A stretch of 6,411 bases of DNA from JAEUOS01 sp964470865 (GCA_964470865.1 CAYYFR010000284.1:1-6411); one strand, 5' to 3'. Positions 1-6,038 are shown, counted from the stretch's first letter. Numbers and translations are program-made. The notes: generated by a model from the sequence alone, not told the origin.

Positions 1-266
1 AGCGCCGCGCGGCGCTCGACATAGTTGTAGAGCTCGCCGTTGAAGACGATCCAGTCGTCATCCACGCAGAGCGGCTGGTTCGCGCGCGGGTCCAGGTCGA
101 TGATCGACAGGCGGGTGAACAGCAGGTGCACATGCCGGCCGGCGGCATTGACCCAGTGCCGCGCCGCCCTGTCGTCGGGGCCGCGGCGGCGCATTGCGGC
201 GAGGCAGGTCTGAACGACCGCTGCGTCCAACTCACGCGTGCCGATGTAGCCGGCGATTCCGCACAT
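1..266 (-). CDS. asnB: AsnB-type glutamine amidotransferase / asparagine synthase (N-terminal part, cut by window edge)
   Basis: Only the first 88 codons are present; the gene continues past base 1. The translation begins MCGIAGYIGTRELD, so Cys2 becomes the N-terminal nucleophile after Met removal, the hallmark of class II (Ntn) glutamine amidotransferases. Further glutaminase-domain motifs follow: RRGPDD (about residues 27-32), RLSIIDLDPRANQPL (about 52-66) and FNGELYNY (about 74-81). The full-length family adds an ATP-pyrophosphatase synthetase domain, which lies outside the window. The start is the ATG at 264-266, three bases after the NeuB-like stop; an AGAGGA ribosome-binding-like site lies at 280-285, with a long 13-base spacing. 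AsnB paralogues are common in O-antigen, capsule and exosortase-associated loci, where some amidate sugar carboxylates. At the end of a sugar-acid operon such a role is more likely than housekeeping asparagine synthesis, but this is inference from context. Confidence 0.93.
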   Translation of the reverse strand, partial: MCGIAGYIGTRELDAAVVQTCLAAMRRRGPDDRAARHWVNAAGRHVHLLFTRLSIIDLDPRANQPLCVDDDWIVFNGELYNYVERRAA

Positions 267-269
267 GAT

Positions 270-1283
270 TTATTCAAGGTCCTCTGGCGACAGCACGGCG
301 TGGCGCGCCTTCGCTTCCCGCAGCCTGCGACCGGCGAGACCGTCGGCGGCGGCGGGAGGTATACCTGTGCCGGGCCGGACGAAATCGATGTCCGCCAACG
401 TCAATACGGCGCCGGCTGGAAGGTCGCGCGCGAGCACTGCGCTGCGGCGGACGGCTTGCGCCATGCCGGCATCGGCGATCGCATCACCCTTCTGCCCGTC
501 GCCCTGCAATTGGCGAAACCCGCGCACGACCTGCGCCAGACGGCGCATCTCGCCCGGATCGGCAGACAGGGCGTGATCGCGAAAGGCACTGTGCGCCTTG
601 TCGAGCGTGAAATGCTTCTCTATCACGCGGGCGCCCATGCCCAGCGCCACCAGGGCCGCTTCAATGCCCAACGTGTGGTCGGAGTAACCGGTCGTCAGGC
701 CGAATCGTTCGGCAAGCGTGTGCATCGCCGCGAGGTTGGCCTGTTCGAGGCCGGTCGGGTAGAGACTCACGCAATGCAACAGGGCCAGGGCTTGCGAGGG
801 CGAAATGCCGGTGCGCAAATGCCGTCCGATCAACGCTACCGCATGGTCGATCTCGACCATTTTGGCCATCCCGGTCGAAAGCACCATCGGCTTCCCAAGC
901 GAAGCGGCGGCTGCGAGCAAGGGATCGAAAGTGAGGTCGCCCGACGCGAGTTTTATCGCATCACACAAGGGCGCGATCCGCGCCAGCGACCCGGTGTCGA
1001 AGGCCGAAGCCATGAAAAGCGCGCCTCCCCTTCGGGTACGCTCGGCCATTTCGGCGAAAACGTCGATGGGCAGCACGAAGCGTGTGAGTTGCGCGATCCG
1101 TTCGGACTGCGCGATGTTGACCAGACGCGGCGGATCGATGATCTGCACCTTGACCACATCGACGCCGGCATCGAGGGCAGCGGTCACCAGCGCAAGCGCC
1201 ATGCCCTTGTCGCCTTCGTGGTTGTTGCCGATCTCGGCAATCAGGATGGGGCGAACATCGGTGTCAAGGTTGCCGATTCTCAC
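270..1283 (-). CDS. neuB: NeuB-family ulosonic (sialic-acid-like) acid synthase with SAF domain
   Basis: A 337-residue protein of normal family length. NeuB enzymes condense phosphoenolpyruvate with an N-acyl hexosamine to make nine-carbon sugar acids in the cytoplasm. The TIM-barrel part shows AEIGNNHEG (16-24), KVQ (45-47), KLASGD (111-116), LSTGMA (135-140), HCVSLYPT (170-177), GYSDHT (199-204) and EKHFTLD (222-228). The C-terminal SAF/antifreeze-like domain (about 279-337) has RRSAVLARDLPAG and RPGTGIPP. The start is GTG at 1281-1283, overlapping the preceding stop as GTGA; a GGAG site (1291-1294) seven bases upstream supports it. Departures from the common NeuB pattern are KVQ for KFQ, SAFD (93-96) for the usual STPFD-like segment, and FRDHALSADP (234-243) where many enzymes have a GPDH-type segment. 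The exact substrate (N-acetylmannosamine or a diamino hexose) cannot be read from the sequence. Family assignment is very secure; the gene symbol is used at family level only. Confidence 0.94.
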   Translation of the reverse strand: MRIGNLDTDVRPILIAEIGNNHEGDKGMALALVTAALDAGVDVVKVQIIDPPRLVNIAQSERIAQLTRFVLPIDVFAEMAERTRRGGALFMASAFDTGSLARIAPLCDAIKLASGDLTFDPLLAAAASLGKPMVLSTGMAKMVEIDHAVALIGRHLRTGISPSQALALLHCVSLYPTGLEQANLAAMHTLAERFGLTTGYSDHTLGIEAALVALGMGARVIEKHFTLDKAHSAFRDHALSADPGEMRRLAQVVRGFRQLQGDGQKGDAIADAGMAQAVRRSAVLARDLPAGAVLTLADIDFVRPGTGIPPAAADGLAGRRLREAKARHAVLSPEDLE

Positions 1284-2017
1284 AGGCAGGCTCCATTCCT
1301 GCGATGCGCGTGCAAGACATACGCGGCCGCCGCAAAGCCGAAACCGCAGCGGCGGTACAGCTTGAGCGATGCGCTGTTGGCGATCTGGGTACCCACCCGC
1401 AGCAACGCGACCCGGCTGCTGTAGTGGTTCCTGAACGCCGCCACCAGCGCCCCTCCGACGCCGCGCCCACGTGCCGACGCGTCGACCGCCACCAGGTCGA
1501 TGACGGCCGCTGACTTTGCGCCGGCGTCAACCTTGAGGGCCGCGAGAAAGCCGACCACTTTCTCACCGAGAAAGGCGACGAACAGAACGTCGCCACGCCT
1601 GCCCTCGCAGTAGCTGCGAATCCACTCGCGCTTGATTCGATTGGCAAGCGCGACCGGAAACAGCGGGTCGAGATGGAAGCGCGAGGTTGTGAATGCCGAT
1701 TCGGCGACCGTTTGCGCCGCATCATGATCGGCCACCGTGGCCGGTCGCACTGTCACGCCGGCGTTTCCGGGTTCCGGTGTCGACACCGCAGCCATTTCCA
1801 GCGTGACACCGGTATCGACCAGGAAAAGCCCGCCTGATGTGTAATTCTTCACCATCCCGACAGCAGTCACTGGAAGCTTGGCGAAATAAAATCCGTCGCC
1901 CGCCCGCGTGAGCGCTGCCGCAACCGAGCCGGCATCGCCCTCTCCGGATACCTTGTGACACGCAAGTCCGGTCGTCTCCGAGAGCCAGCCGTCGCGGGCG
2001 CAGTCGATCATCGGCAT
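1280..2017 (-). CDS. WecD-like GNAT N-acetyltransferase for an amino sugar
   Basis: A 245-residue protein. The C-terminal two thirds is a GNAT domain: motif A is SARGRGVGGAL (181-191), carrying the R-G-x-G-x-G pyrophosphate loop for acyl-CoA, followed by RVGTQIANSASLKLYRRCGF (207-226). The segment SAFTTSRFHLDPLF (107-120) and that RVGTQIANSASLKLY stretch closely resemble E. coli WecD (RffC), which acetylates the 4-amine of dTDP-4-amino-4,6-dideoxygalactose. The N-terminal 75 residues (FYFAKLPVTAV, GGLFLVDTGVTLE) fit the smaller N-terminal domain of WecD. It lies between a sugar epimerase and a NeuB-type synthase and shortly after an aminotransferase, so the likely job is acylating the amine that aminotransferase installs; acetyl is the default acyl group, not shown. 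The ATG start lies six bases after the SDR stop, and no strong Shine-Dalgarno site is visible. A second in-frame ATG at codon 3 is an equally possible start. Confidence 0.9.
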   Translation of the reverse strand: MPMIDCARDGWLSETTGLACHKVSGEGDAGSVAAALTRAGDGFYFAKLPVTAVGMVKNYTSGGLFLVDTGVTLEMAAVSTPEPGNAGVTVRPATVADHDAAQTVAESAFTTSRFHLDPLFPVALANRIKREWIRSYCEGRRGDVLFVAFLGEKVVGFLAALKVDAGAKSAAVIDLVAVDASARGRGVGGALVAAFRNHYSSRVALLRVGTQIANSASLKLYRRCGFGFAAAAYVLHAHRRNGACL

Positions 2018-2023
2018 CTGCGC

Positions 2024-3058
2024 TCAGGATTGTCTGAAATACTCGGGGTGAGACTTTGCCAACCCCTTGTACCAGTCGATATAGCGGACAAACCCCGTCT
2101 CCAGGGGAAATTGTGGCGCGTAGCCCAACAGGGTGCGGGCCTTGTCCACCGAAAGCGTACCGCGCTCCGGCATGAGCGCGTCGCGCGCCTGATACTTGAC
2201 TTCGATGCCGGGAAAGCTCGCGCGCATGATGTCGATCATCTGGTTCAGCGATTTTGCGGCGCCGTAGGTCGTATTGAATATCTGGTTGCGTGCTTCGGGT
2301 TTTTCGATGCACAGACGCACCGCTTGCACCAGATCGCCGATATAGGTGAAATCAAGCGCGTCGGTCCCATCACCGTTGACGGTGAGCGATATGCCGCGCA
2401 GGGCGTTCTCGATAAATGCCTGGCCGACACGCCGGCTGACGCAACGTTCGCCGTAAAGCGCCGAAGGTCGCACGATCGTATACGGCAACCCGAACACCTG
2501 GTTGTAGGCGATCACCAGCTTTTCGCCGCCGTACTTGAGCGCACCGTAGATTCCCATGGGATCGCAATGCCGGTCCTCGGAAACGGCGTCCCCTTCGAAA
2601 TTTCCGTAAACCATCGACGAGGAAAAATAGATGAAATGCCTGTCCTGGCCGCGTGCGCAGTCGAGCGCATTTTCGAGGGTCCGGAAGCTGTGGTCGAAGG
2701 TGCTGAACGGGTCCTTGTTGGCGCGATTGGCGTGCGCGATTGCCGCCAACTGGACGATGGTGTCCGGTTGAATGTCGGAAAGACAGCGCGAAAGAACCTG
2801 GTAGTCGCGCGCATCGACAACATGCAGGGGAACGTTGATCTCGCGAAGCGCATTGAGGCGCTCATAAATTAACTGCATGTACAACCGCTTGGACGCGTCG
2901 CCGGAACCATTGGAGAATGCGCCGAGGTTGTTCACCTGCAAGCTGTCGATGATATGCACTTCGGCGCCGTGCCCCGTAAGATCCAGAGCCAGGTTGTGCC
3001 CGATGAATCCGGCGCCGCCAATGAGCGCCACGCGACGCCCCTTCAATGAACCTGCCAT
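2024..3058 (-). CDS. Extended short-chain dehydrogenase/reductase (NAD-dependent nucleotide-sugar epimerase family)
   Basis: A 344-residue extended SDR that likely acts on a nucleotide sugar in the cytoplasm. The Rossmann fold shows VALIGGAGFIG (10-20, GxxGxxG) and an acidic residue at the end of strand 2 (IIDS, D38), suggesting NAD. Also visible are LAAIAH (104-109), the catalytic Ser in FSSSMVYG (145-152), the YGALK active-site Tyr171/Lys175 and RPSALYGER (197-205). At the position where 4,6-dehydratases carry TDEVYG this protein has SSMVYG, as in GalE-type 4-epimerases, so an epimerase or oxidoreductase role is favoured over a dehydratase. I chose the ATG at 3056-3058: a GAGGGAG site at 3067-3073 lies eight bases upstream of it, against only five from the alternative TTG at 3061. 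The ATG also gives a TGATG stop/start overlap with the aminotransferase. Substrate and exact reaction are unresolved. Confidence 0.93.
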   Translation of the reverse strand: MAGSLKGRRVALIGGAGFIGHNLALDLTGHGAEVHIIDSLQVNNLGAFSNGSGDASKRLYMQLIYERLNALREINVPLHVVDARDYQVLSRCLSDIQPDTIVQLAAIAHANRANKDPFSTFDHSFRTLENALDCARGQDRHFIYFSSSMVYGNFEGDAVSEDRHCDPMGIYGALKYGGEKLVIAYNQVFGLPYTIVRPSALYGERCVSRRVGQAFIENALRGISLTVNGDGTDALDFTYIGDLVQAVRLCIEKPEARNQIFNTTYGAAKSLNQMIDIMRASFPGIEVKYQARDALMPERGTLSVDKARTLLGYAPQFPLETGFVRYIDWYKGLAKSHPEYFRQS

Positions 3059-4224
3059 CAATGTGACTCCCTCAAGGCTTGTGCGAATGTCGCGGCGATA
3101 TGCCGCATGTCGTCCGGCGTCAGGTGCGGCCCGACCGGCAAGGCGATCGACTGGTCACTGATGCGCGTGGCGTTCGGGTACAGCGCCATGTCACGGCCGT
3201 ACTTGTTGCGGTAATAGGTGAGTCGGGGCACCGGCTGCGGATAGTAGATGCTGGTGCCTATGCCGCCGGCATTGAGGCGACTGACCATCGCGTTGCGCCC
3301 GTCGGCATTGACGTTCTCGAGCACCACCGAGAGGCAATACCAGCTTTGCCGTTGCGCCGGGGAATTCGCATCGATCACCGTGATGCCCGGAATGCCGCCA
3401 AGACCCTCTTTCAGAGTGTCGAAATTGCGCTGGCGCCTTTGCAGGATCTCGCTGATTCTTTCCAATTGCTTGCGGCCGATGGACGCGTTGATGTCGCTCA
3501 TGCGGTAGTTGATGCCCAGGGTCGGCACGTCGTACATGCCCGGCACGGCGCGCTCCGCGAAGCTGCGGTCAACGCCGAACGCGCGCGCCTTGGCGACCCG
3601 TGCGGCGAGATCGGGATGGCGGGTGGCAAACATGCCGCCGTCGCCCGTGGTGATGTGCTTGACCGGGTAAAACGAGAAGATAGCCGCATCGCCGATCAGA
3701 CCGACGTGGCGCCCGTTGAAGCGCGCGCCGACCGCGAGCGCGCAGTCCTCGATCACCTTCAGATCGTGTTTTTGCGCCACCCGCATGACCCCATCCATGT
3801 CGCAGGGGATGCCATTGAAATGCACCACTCCGATCGCCTTGGTGCGCGGCGTCACCAGGGGCTCAAGCAGCGCGACATCGATGTTGCCAGTCGCGCGATC
3901 GCAGTCCACGAAAACCGGCGTGGCGCCCATGTACTCCACGGCATGCACGGTGGCAACGTGGGTTTGCGCAGGCACGAGCACCTCGTCCCCCGGACCGATG
4001 CCCAGCTGCCAGTAGGCAAGATGCAATGCCGCCATGCCGGAACTCACCGTAAGACAATGCGCGCCGTCGCCCATGAAGGCCGCGAACTCTGTTTCAAAGG
4101 CATGCGCCTGTGGCCCATGCGTCAATACATCGCCGGTGAGGACACCCAGCACCGCTTCGCGCTCGGCCGCCGTGATCCAAGGCTTTCCAAATGCGATCTT
4201 GCGAATTTCAGCGTTGTCTGTCAT
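3058..4224 (-). CDS. DegT/DnrJ/EryC1/StrS-family PLP-dependent sugar aminotransferase
   Basis: A 388-residue, full-length member of the family that transaminates keto nucleotide-sugars using glutamate. The start of the large domain has SSGMAALHLA (61-70), which contacts PLP phosphate. GDEVLVPAQTHVAT (79-92) follows, then VIEDCALAVGARFNGRHVG (157-175) with the PLP-nitrogen-binding Asp160. FSFYPVKHITTGDGGM (183-198) carries the Schiff-base Lys189, and GINYRMSDINASIG follows. The residue after EDCA is Leu where relatives often have Gln or His. The ATG at 4222-4224 overlaps the dehydrogenase stop as ATGA and has no good Shine-Dalgarno site, so translational coupling is likely. The 3' end overlaps the SDR start. 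Neighbours suggest it aminates a keto-sugar made by the Gfo/Idh dehydrogenase or the SDR. Family is certain; the carbon aminated (C3 or C4) is not. Some family members are dehydratases lacking the Lys, but here the Lys is present. Confidence 0.95.
   Translation of the reverse strand: MTDNAEIRKIAFGKPWITAAEREAVLGVLTGDVLTHGPQAHAFETEFAAFMGDGAHCLTVSSGMAALHLAYWQLGIGPGDEVLVPAQTHVATVHAVEYMGATPVFVDCDRATGNIDVALLEPLVTPRTKAIGVVHFNGIPCDMDGVMRVAQKHDLKVIEDCALAVGARFNGRHVGLIGDAAIFSFYPVKHITTGDGGMFATRHPDLAARVAKARAFGVDRSFAERAVPGMYDVPTLGINYRMSDINASIGRKQLERISEILQRRQRNFDTLKEGLGGIPGITVIDANSPAQRQSWYCLSVVLENVNADGRNAMVSRLNAGGIGTSIYYPQPVPRLTYYRNKYGRDMALYPNATRISDQSIALPVGPHLTPDDMRHIAATFAQALRESH
3067..3073 (-). promoter_or_regulatory. 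Shine-Dalgarno site deciding the SDR start
   Basis: GAGGGAG on the minus strand, inside the 3' end of the aminotransferase gene. It lies eight bases before the ATG at 3056-3058 and five before the TTG at 3059-3061, favouring the ATG. It is one of the clearest ribosome-binding sites in the operon, most other starts relying on overlap with the preceding stop. Confidence 0.7.
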
Positions 4225-5249
4225 AGGTATTCGACTGTCTCGATTTGCCCCGACGCGGCCGCCCGGTCACACGCGATCGCGACGCAAATGCCGTCGAAAA
4301 AGCTCTGGGTATCGGCATCACCGGAAGGATCGCCAAGAACGGAAGATATGAAGCCCGGAATCAGTTCTCCCTTGCCACCCGGCACCGGAGAATGTGGAAT
4401 CGCTTCGGCACACATATCGGGGTCGCGCGTGGAATGCATGCGCGCCCCCATATCGTCATAAAGGAAGCTGCGCCGCGTGCCGAATACCCGCATCACATGA
4501 TGATGCCGGTGCACGCATCCATAGTTGGCCGTGATGCGCCCCACCAGGCCGGACTCAAAGCGCAGGGTGGCCGCGCAGTAATCATCGTAGCGAAACGCGG
4601 TACCCCGCGACGAAATGCGATTGCCTGCGGCGGTTACCGAAAGCGGTAGCTGCGCGGTGATCCAGAGCAACAGGTCAATCAGATGAATGCCGCCTCCCTG
4701 CATCACCGAGTAGCCCTGCACGTCACGCCGCCAACCTTGCGTGATCTTCTCCATGCGGCCATACAGATAGTCGCCGTCGAATGCGTACACCTCGCCGAAT
4801 TCACCCAATGCAACCGCCCGGCGCAACCAGACATAAAGGGGCGCGCCGCGCAGAACCAGGTTGCTGCCGAGTTTGAGTCGGCCACCGGCAGCCCTCCACA
4901 AGCGCTTGATTTCGGCGAGTTCGTCCAGAGAACGACAGAGCGGCTTTTCAACGAATACGTGCTTTCCCGCTTGGAGCGCCGCGCACACCTGTGCGTAATG
5001 GGCATCGTCGAAGCTGGCGATCGAAACCATGTCTACCGAACGATCCGCCAGCATGCTTTCGAAACTTTCGGCGACCGCGCCATTGGCGACACGCGCGCCG
5101 ACCGCGCGCGCACGTTCAGCATCGTGGTCGCACACCAAAACCCGGCGCACGGCCGAGTGCCGGGAATAGGCGTGCGCATGTTGCTCGCCCACGCCGAGGC
5201 CAACTACACCGGCCACGAGTTTACGATCGCCGTTCGCTTTCGAGTTCAT
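4221..5249 (-). CDS. Gfo/Idh/MocA-family NAD(P)-dependent sugar oxidoreductase
   Basis: A 342-residue protein of normal length for the family, whose members oxidise or reduce a ring or hydroxyl carbon of sugars, including nucleotide sugars and sugar phosphates. The N-terminal Rossmann fold shows VAGVVGLGVGEQHAHAY (12-28). The diagnostic HVFVEKPLCRS (97-107) follows, with the EKP lysine at 102. In the C-terminal domain, MQGGGIHLIDLLLW (183-196) carries the expected catalytic His189 and Asp192. The start is ATG at 5247-5249, overlapping the cytidylyltransferase stop as ATGA; no strong ribosome-binding site is visible. A dehydrogenase of this family placed directly before a DegT aminotransferase recalls WlbA/WlbE and WbpB/WbpE (3-oxo then 3-amino uronic acids) and NtdC/NtdA (kanosamine). 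It also recalls PtmF in legionaminic acid loci. Which of these applies cannot be decided here. Confidence 0.92.
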   Translation of the reverse strand: MNSKANGDRKLVAGVVGLGVGEQHAHAYSRHSAVRRVLVCDHDAERARAVGARVANGAVAESFESMLADRSVDMVSIASFDDAHYAQVCAALQAGKHVFVEKPLCRSLDELAEIKRLWRAAGGRLKLGSNLVLRGAPLYVWLRRAVALGEFGEVYAFDGDYLYGRMEKITQGWRRDVQGYSVMQGGGIHLIDLLLWITAQLPLSVTAAGNRISSRGTAFRYDDYCAATLRFESGLVGRITANYGCVHRHHHVMRVFGTRRSFLYDDMGARMHSTRDPDMCAEAIPHSPVPGGKGELIPGFISSVLGDPSGDADTQSFFDGICVAIACDRAAASGQIETVEYL

Positions 5250-5902
5250 GCAGCAACTGCGGCGGAAAAGGACGGGAACGCGCCAGTCCGCATGGCTGGC
5301 TCAAGACGTCGCAGGTCTTCAAGCGTGTCAACCACAAACGAGAGCCGTGGCCACTCCGGATTGGTGGCGGCGATGTTGCGGATGGAGTACCGCGCCGGGT
5401 TGCGGTAGAAGACTTGGGTCGGATGCTCGCACTCCTCCGCATTGAGTTCCTGAGCATTGACCGATTGCAGCGTTTCCGCGCTCAGTATCTCGACGCTTTG
5501 GCCGGGCGGAAACGTTCGAGTCGCCACATTGGTGACGAGATCGATGCCGGCGTGGCAATGCGCCAGCAACATCGGGATCAAGCCGGGGTCGAGCATCGGA
5601 CTGTCGCCACAGATGCGCACGACCCACGGCGCTGGGTGCACCCGCGCACAGGCCTGGAAGCGTTCAAAAACGTTGTCGAGTCCGCCCCGGAAAACCTGAT
5701 ATCCGTAGCGTTCCGCAAAATGGGCCAGCGGCAGATCGGTGGCATCCTCACTGGTTGCCAACACGAGTCGTTCGCGCCCGACTGCCGCACCCAGGCGCTC
5801 GAGTAGCCATGCGATCATTGGCCGCCCGGCGAGAGGCGCAAGCATTTTCCCGGGGAAGCGCCGCGACGACATTCTGGCCTGCAAAAAGACTCGGTATTCC
5901 AT
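5246..5902 (-). CDS. SpsF-type cytidylyltransferase family protein (first gene of the operon)
   Basis: A 218-residue protein with the CTP_transf_3 / SpsF fold (COG1861), related to CMP-sialate and CMP-KDO synthetases. The N-terminus has FLQARMSSRRFPGKML (6-21), matching the family's QARMxSxRxPGKxL nucleotide-binding loop. FRGGLDNVFERF (71-82), VVRICGDSPMLDP (94-106), RTFPPGQSVEI (129-139), EHPTQVFYRNP (159-169) and SFVVDTLEDL (188-197) follow, all in the order expected. The ATG at 5900-5902 is chosen because the motif begins right after it. The same frame runs back to an ATG at 6001, but the 33 extra residues match nothing and cover the putative promoter. There is no evident Shine-Dalgarno site; a duplicated 10-mer sits immediately upstream. 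Likely role: activating a sugar acid with CTP. Family members are often labelled only 'glycosyltransferase family protein' and few are characterised biochemically, so the substrate is open. Confidence 0.9.
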   Translation of the reverse strand: MEYRVFLQARMSSRRFPGKMLAPLAGRPMIAWLLERLGAAVGRERLVLATSEDATDLPLAHFAERYGYQVFRGGLDNVFERFQACARVHPAPWVVRICGDSPMLDPGLIPMLLAHCHAGIDLVTNVATRTFPPGQSVEILSAETLQSVNAQELNAEECEHPTQVFYRNPARYSIRNIAATNPEWPRLSFVVDTLEDLRRLEPAMRTGAFPSFSAAVAA

Positions 5903-5908
5903 CTGGAA

Positions 5909-5933
5909 CGGGCGTAGCTCAATCGGGCGTAGC
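5909..5933. repeat. Direct repeat CGGGCGTAGC x2 in the operon leader
   Basis: CGGGCGTAGC occurs at 5909-5918 and again at 5924-5933, separated by TCAAT (15-base period). On the transcribed strand it reads GCTACGCCCG twice and ends six bases before the ATG of the cytidylyltransferase, where a ribosome-binding site would be expected. It could be a regulator-binding or RNA-level control element, or a small duplication. The repeat itself is certain; a function is not shown. Confidence 0.6.
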
Positions 5934-5965
5934 GGCGAAATGCCATCTTGACAACTTAGCGTTCG

Positions 5966-5971
5966 ATTATA
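5966..5971 (-). promoter_or_regulatory. Putative sigma-70 -10 box (TATAAT) for the operon
   Basis: A perfect TATAAT on the minus strand in otherwise GC-rich DNA, 63 bases before the first start codon at 5902. Transcription would start near 5957-5959, giving a leader of roughly 55 bases. The -35 element is poor: TTGGCA is present but only 13 bases upstream of the -10, and nothing better sits at 16-18 bases. The promoter could therefore be activator-dependent, or the match could be chance. Its place directly ahead of the first gene of a tightly packed operon is the main support. Confidence 0.5.
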
Positions 5972-6016
5972 CCCCGCCGTCTTTTGCCAATCGCGTCCCA
6001 CAGCGCGCGCGCGTGG

Positions 6017-6038
6017 ACCATCGCCTGAGTGCGATGGT
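6017..6038. repeat. Perfect 8 bp inverted repeat upstream of the operon promoter
   Basis: ACCATCGC (6017-6024) and GCGATGGT (6031-6038) are exact reverse complements around the six-base spacer CTGAGT. The centre lies about 56 bases upstream of the TATAAT box, a position compatible with an activator site. There is no T-run on either side, so a terminator is unlikely. Confidence 0.5.

Noticed and set aside
126..1424. 432-codon open frame on the plus strand opposite the NeuB and GNAT genes
   Set aside because: Arg/His/Gly-rich sequence with no motifs, exactly antisense to two clearly recognised genes; a shadow produced by GC-rich third positions.
3079..4461. 460-codon open frame on the plus strand opposite the aminotransferase
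   Set aside because: No recognisable domain, composition unlike a protein, and antisense to a secure DegT-family gene.
5815..5946. Short upstream ORF (ATG at 5944-5946, 43 codons) overlapping the start of the cytidylyltransferase in another frame
   Set aside because: No ribosome-binding site, Arg/Cys-rich sequence, and overlap with a well-supported gene; conservation would be needed to take it seriously.
5908..5980. tRNA-like string (TAGCTCAATCGG followed by GTTCGATTA about 40 bases later)
   Set aside because: The D-stem does not close, the acceptor stem pairs at only about five of seven positions, and no anticodon stem is evident; the resemblance comes from the direct repeat and chance.
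5903..6001. Longer N-terminus for the cytidylyltransferase from the ATG at 6001
   Set aside because: The extra 33 residues have no similarity to the family, whose members begin immediately before the QARM loop, and the extension includes the TATAAT box.
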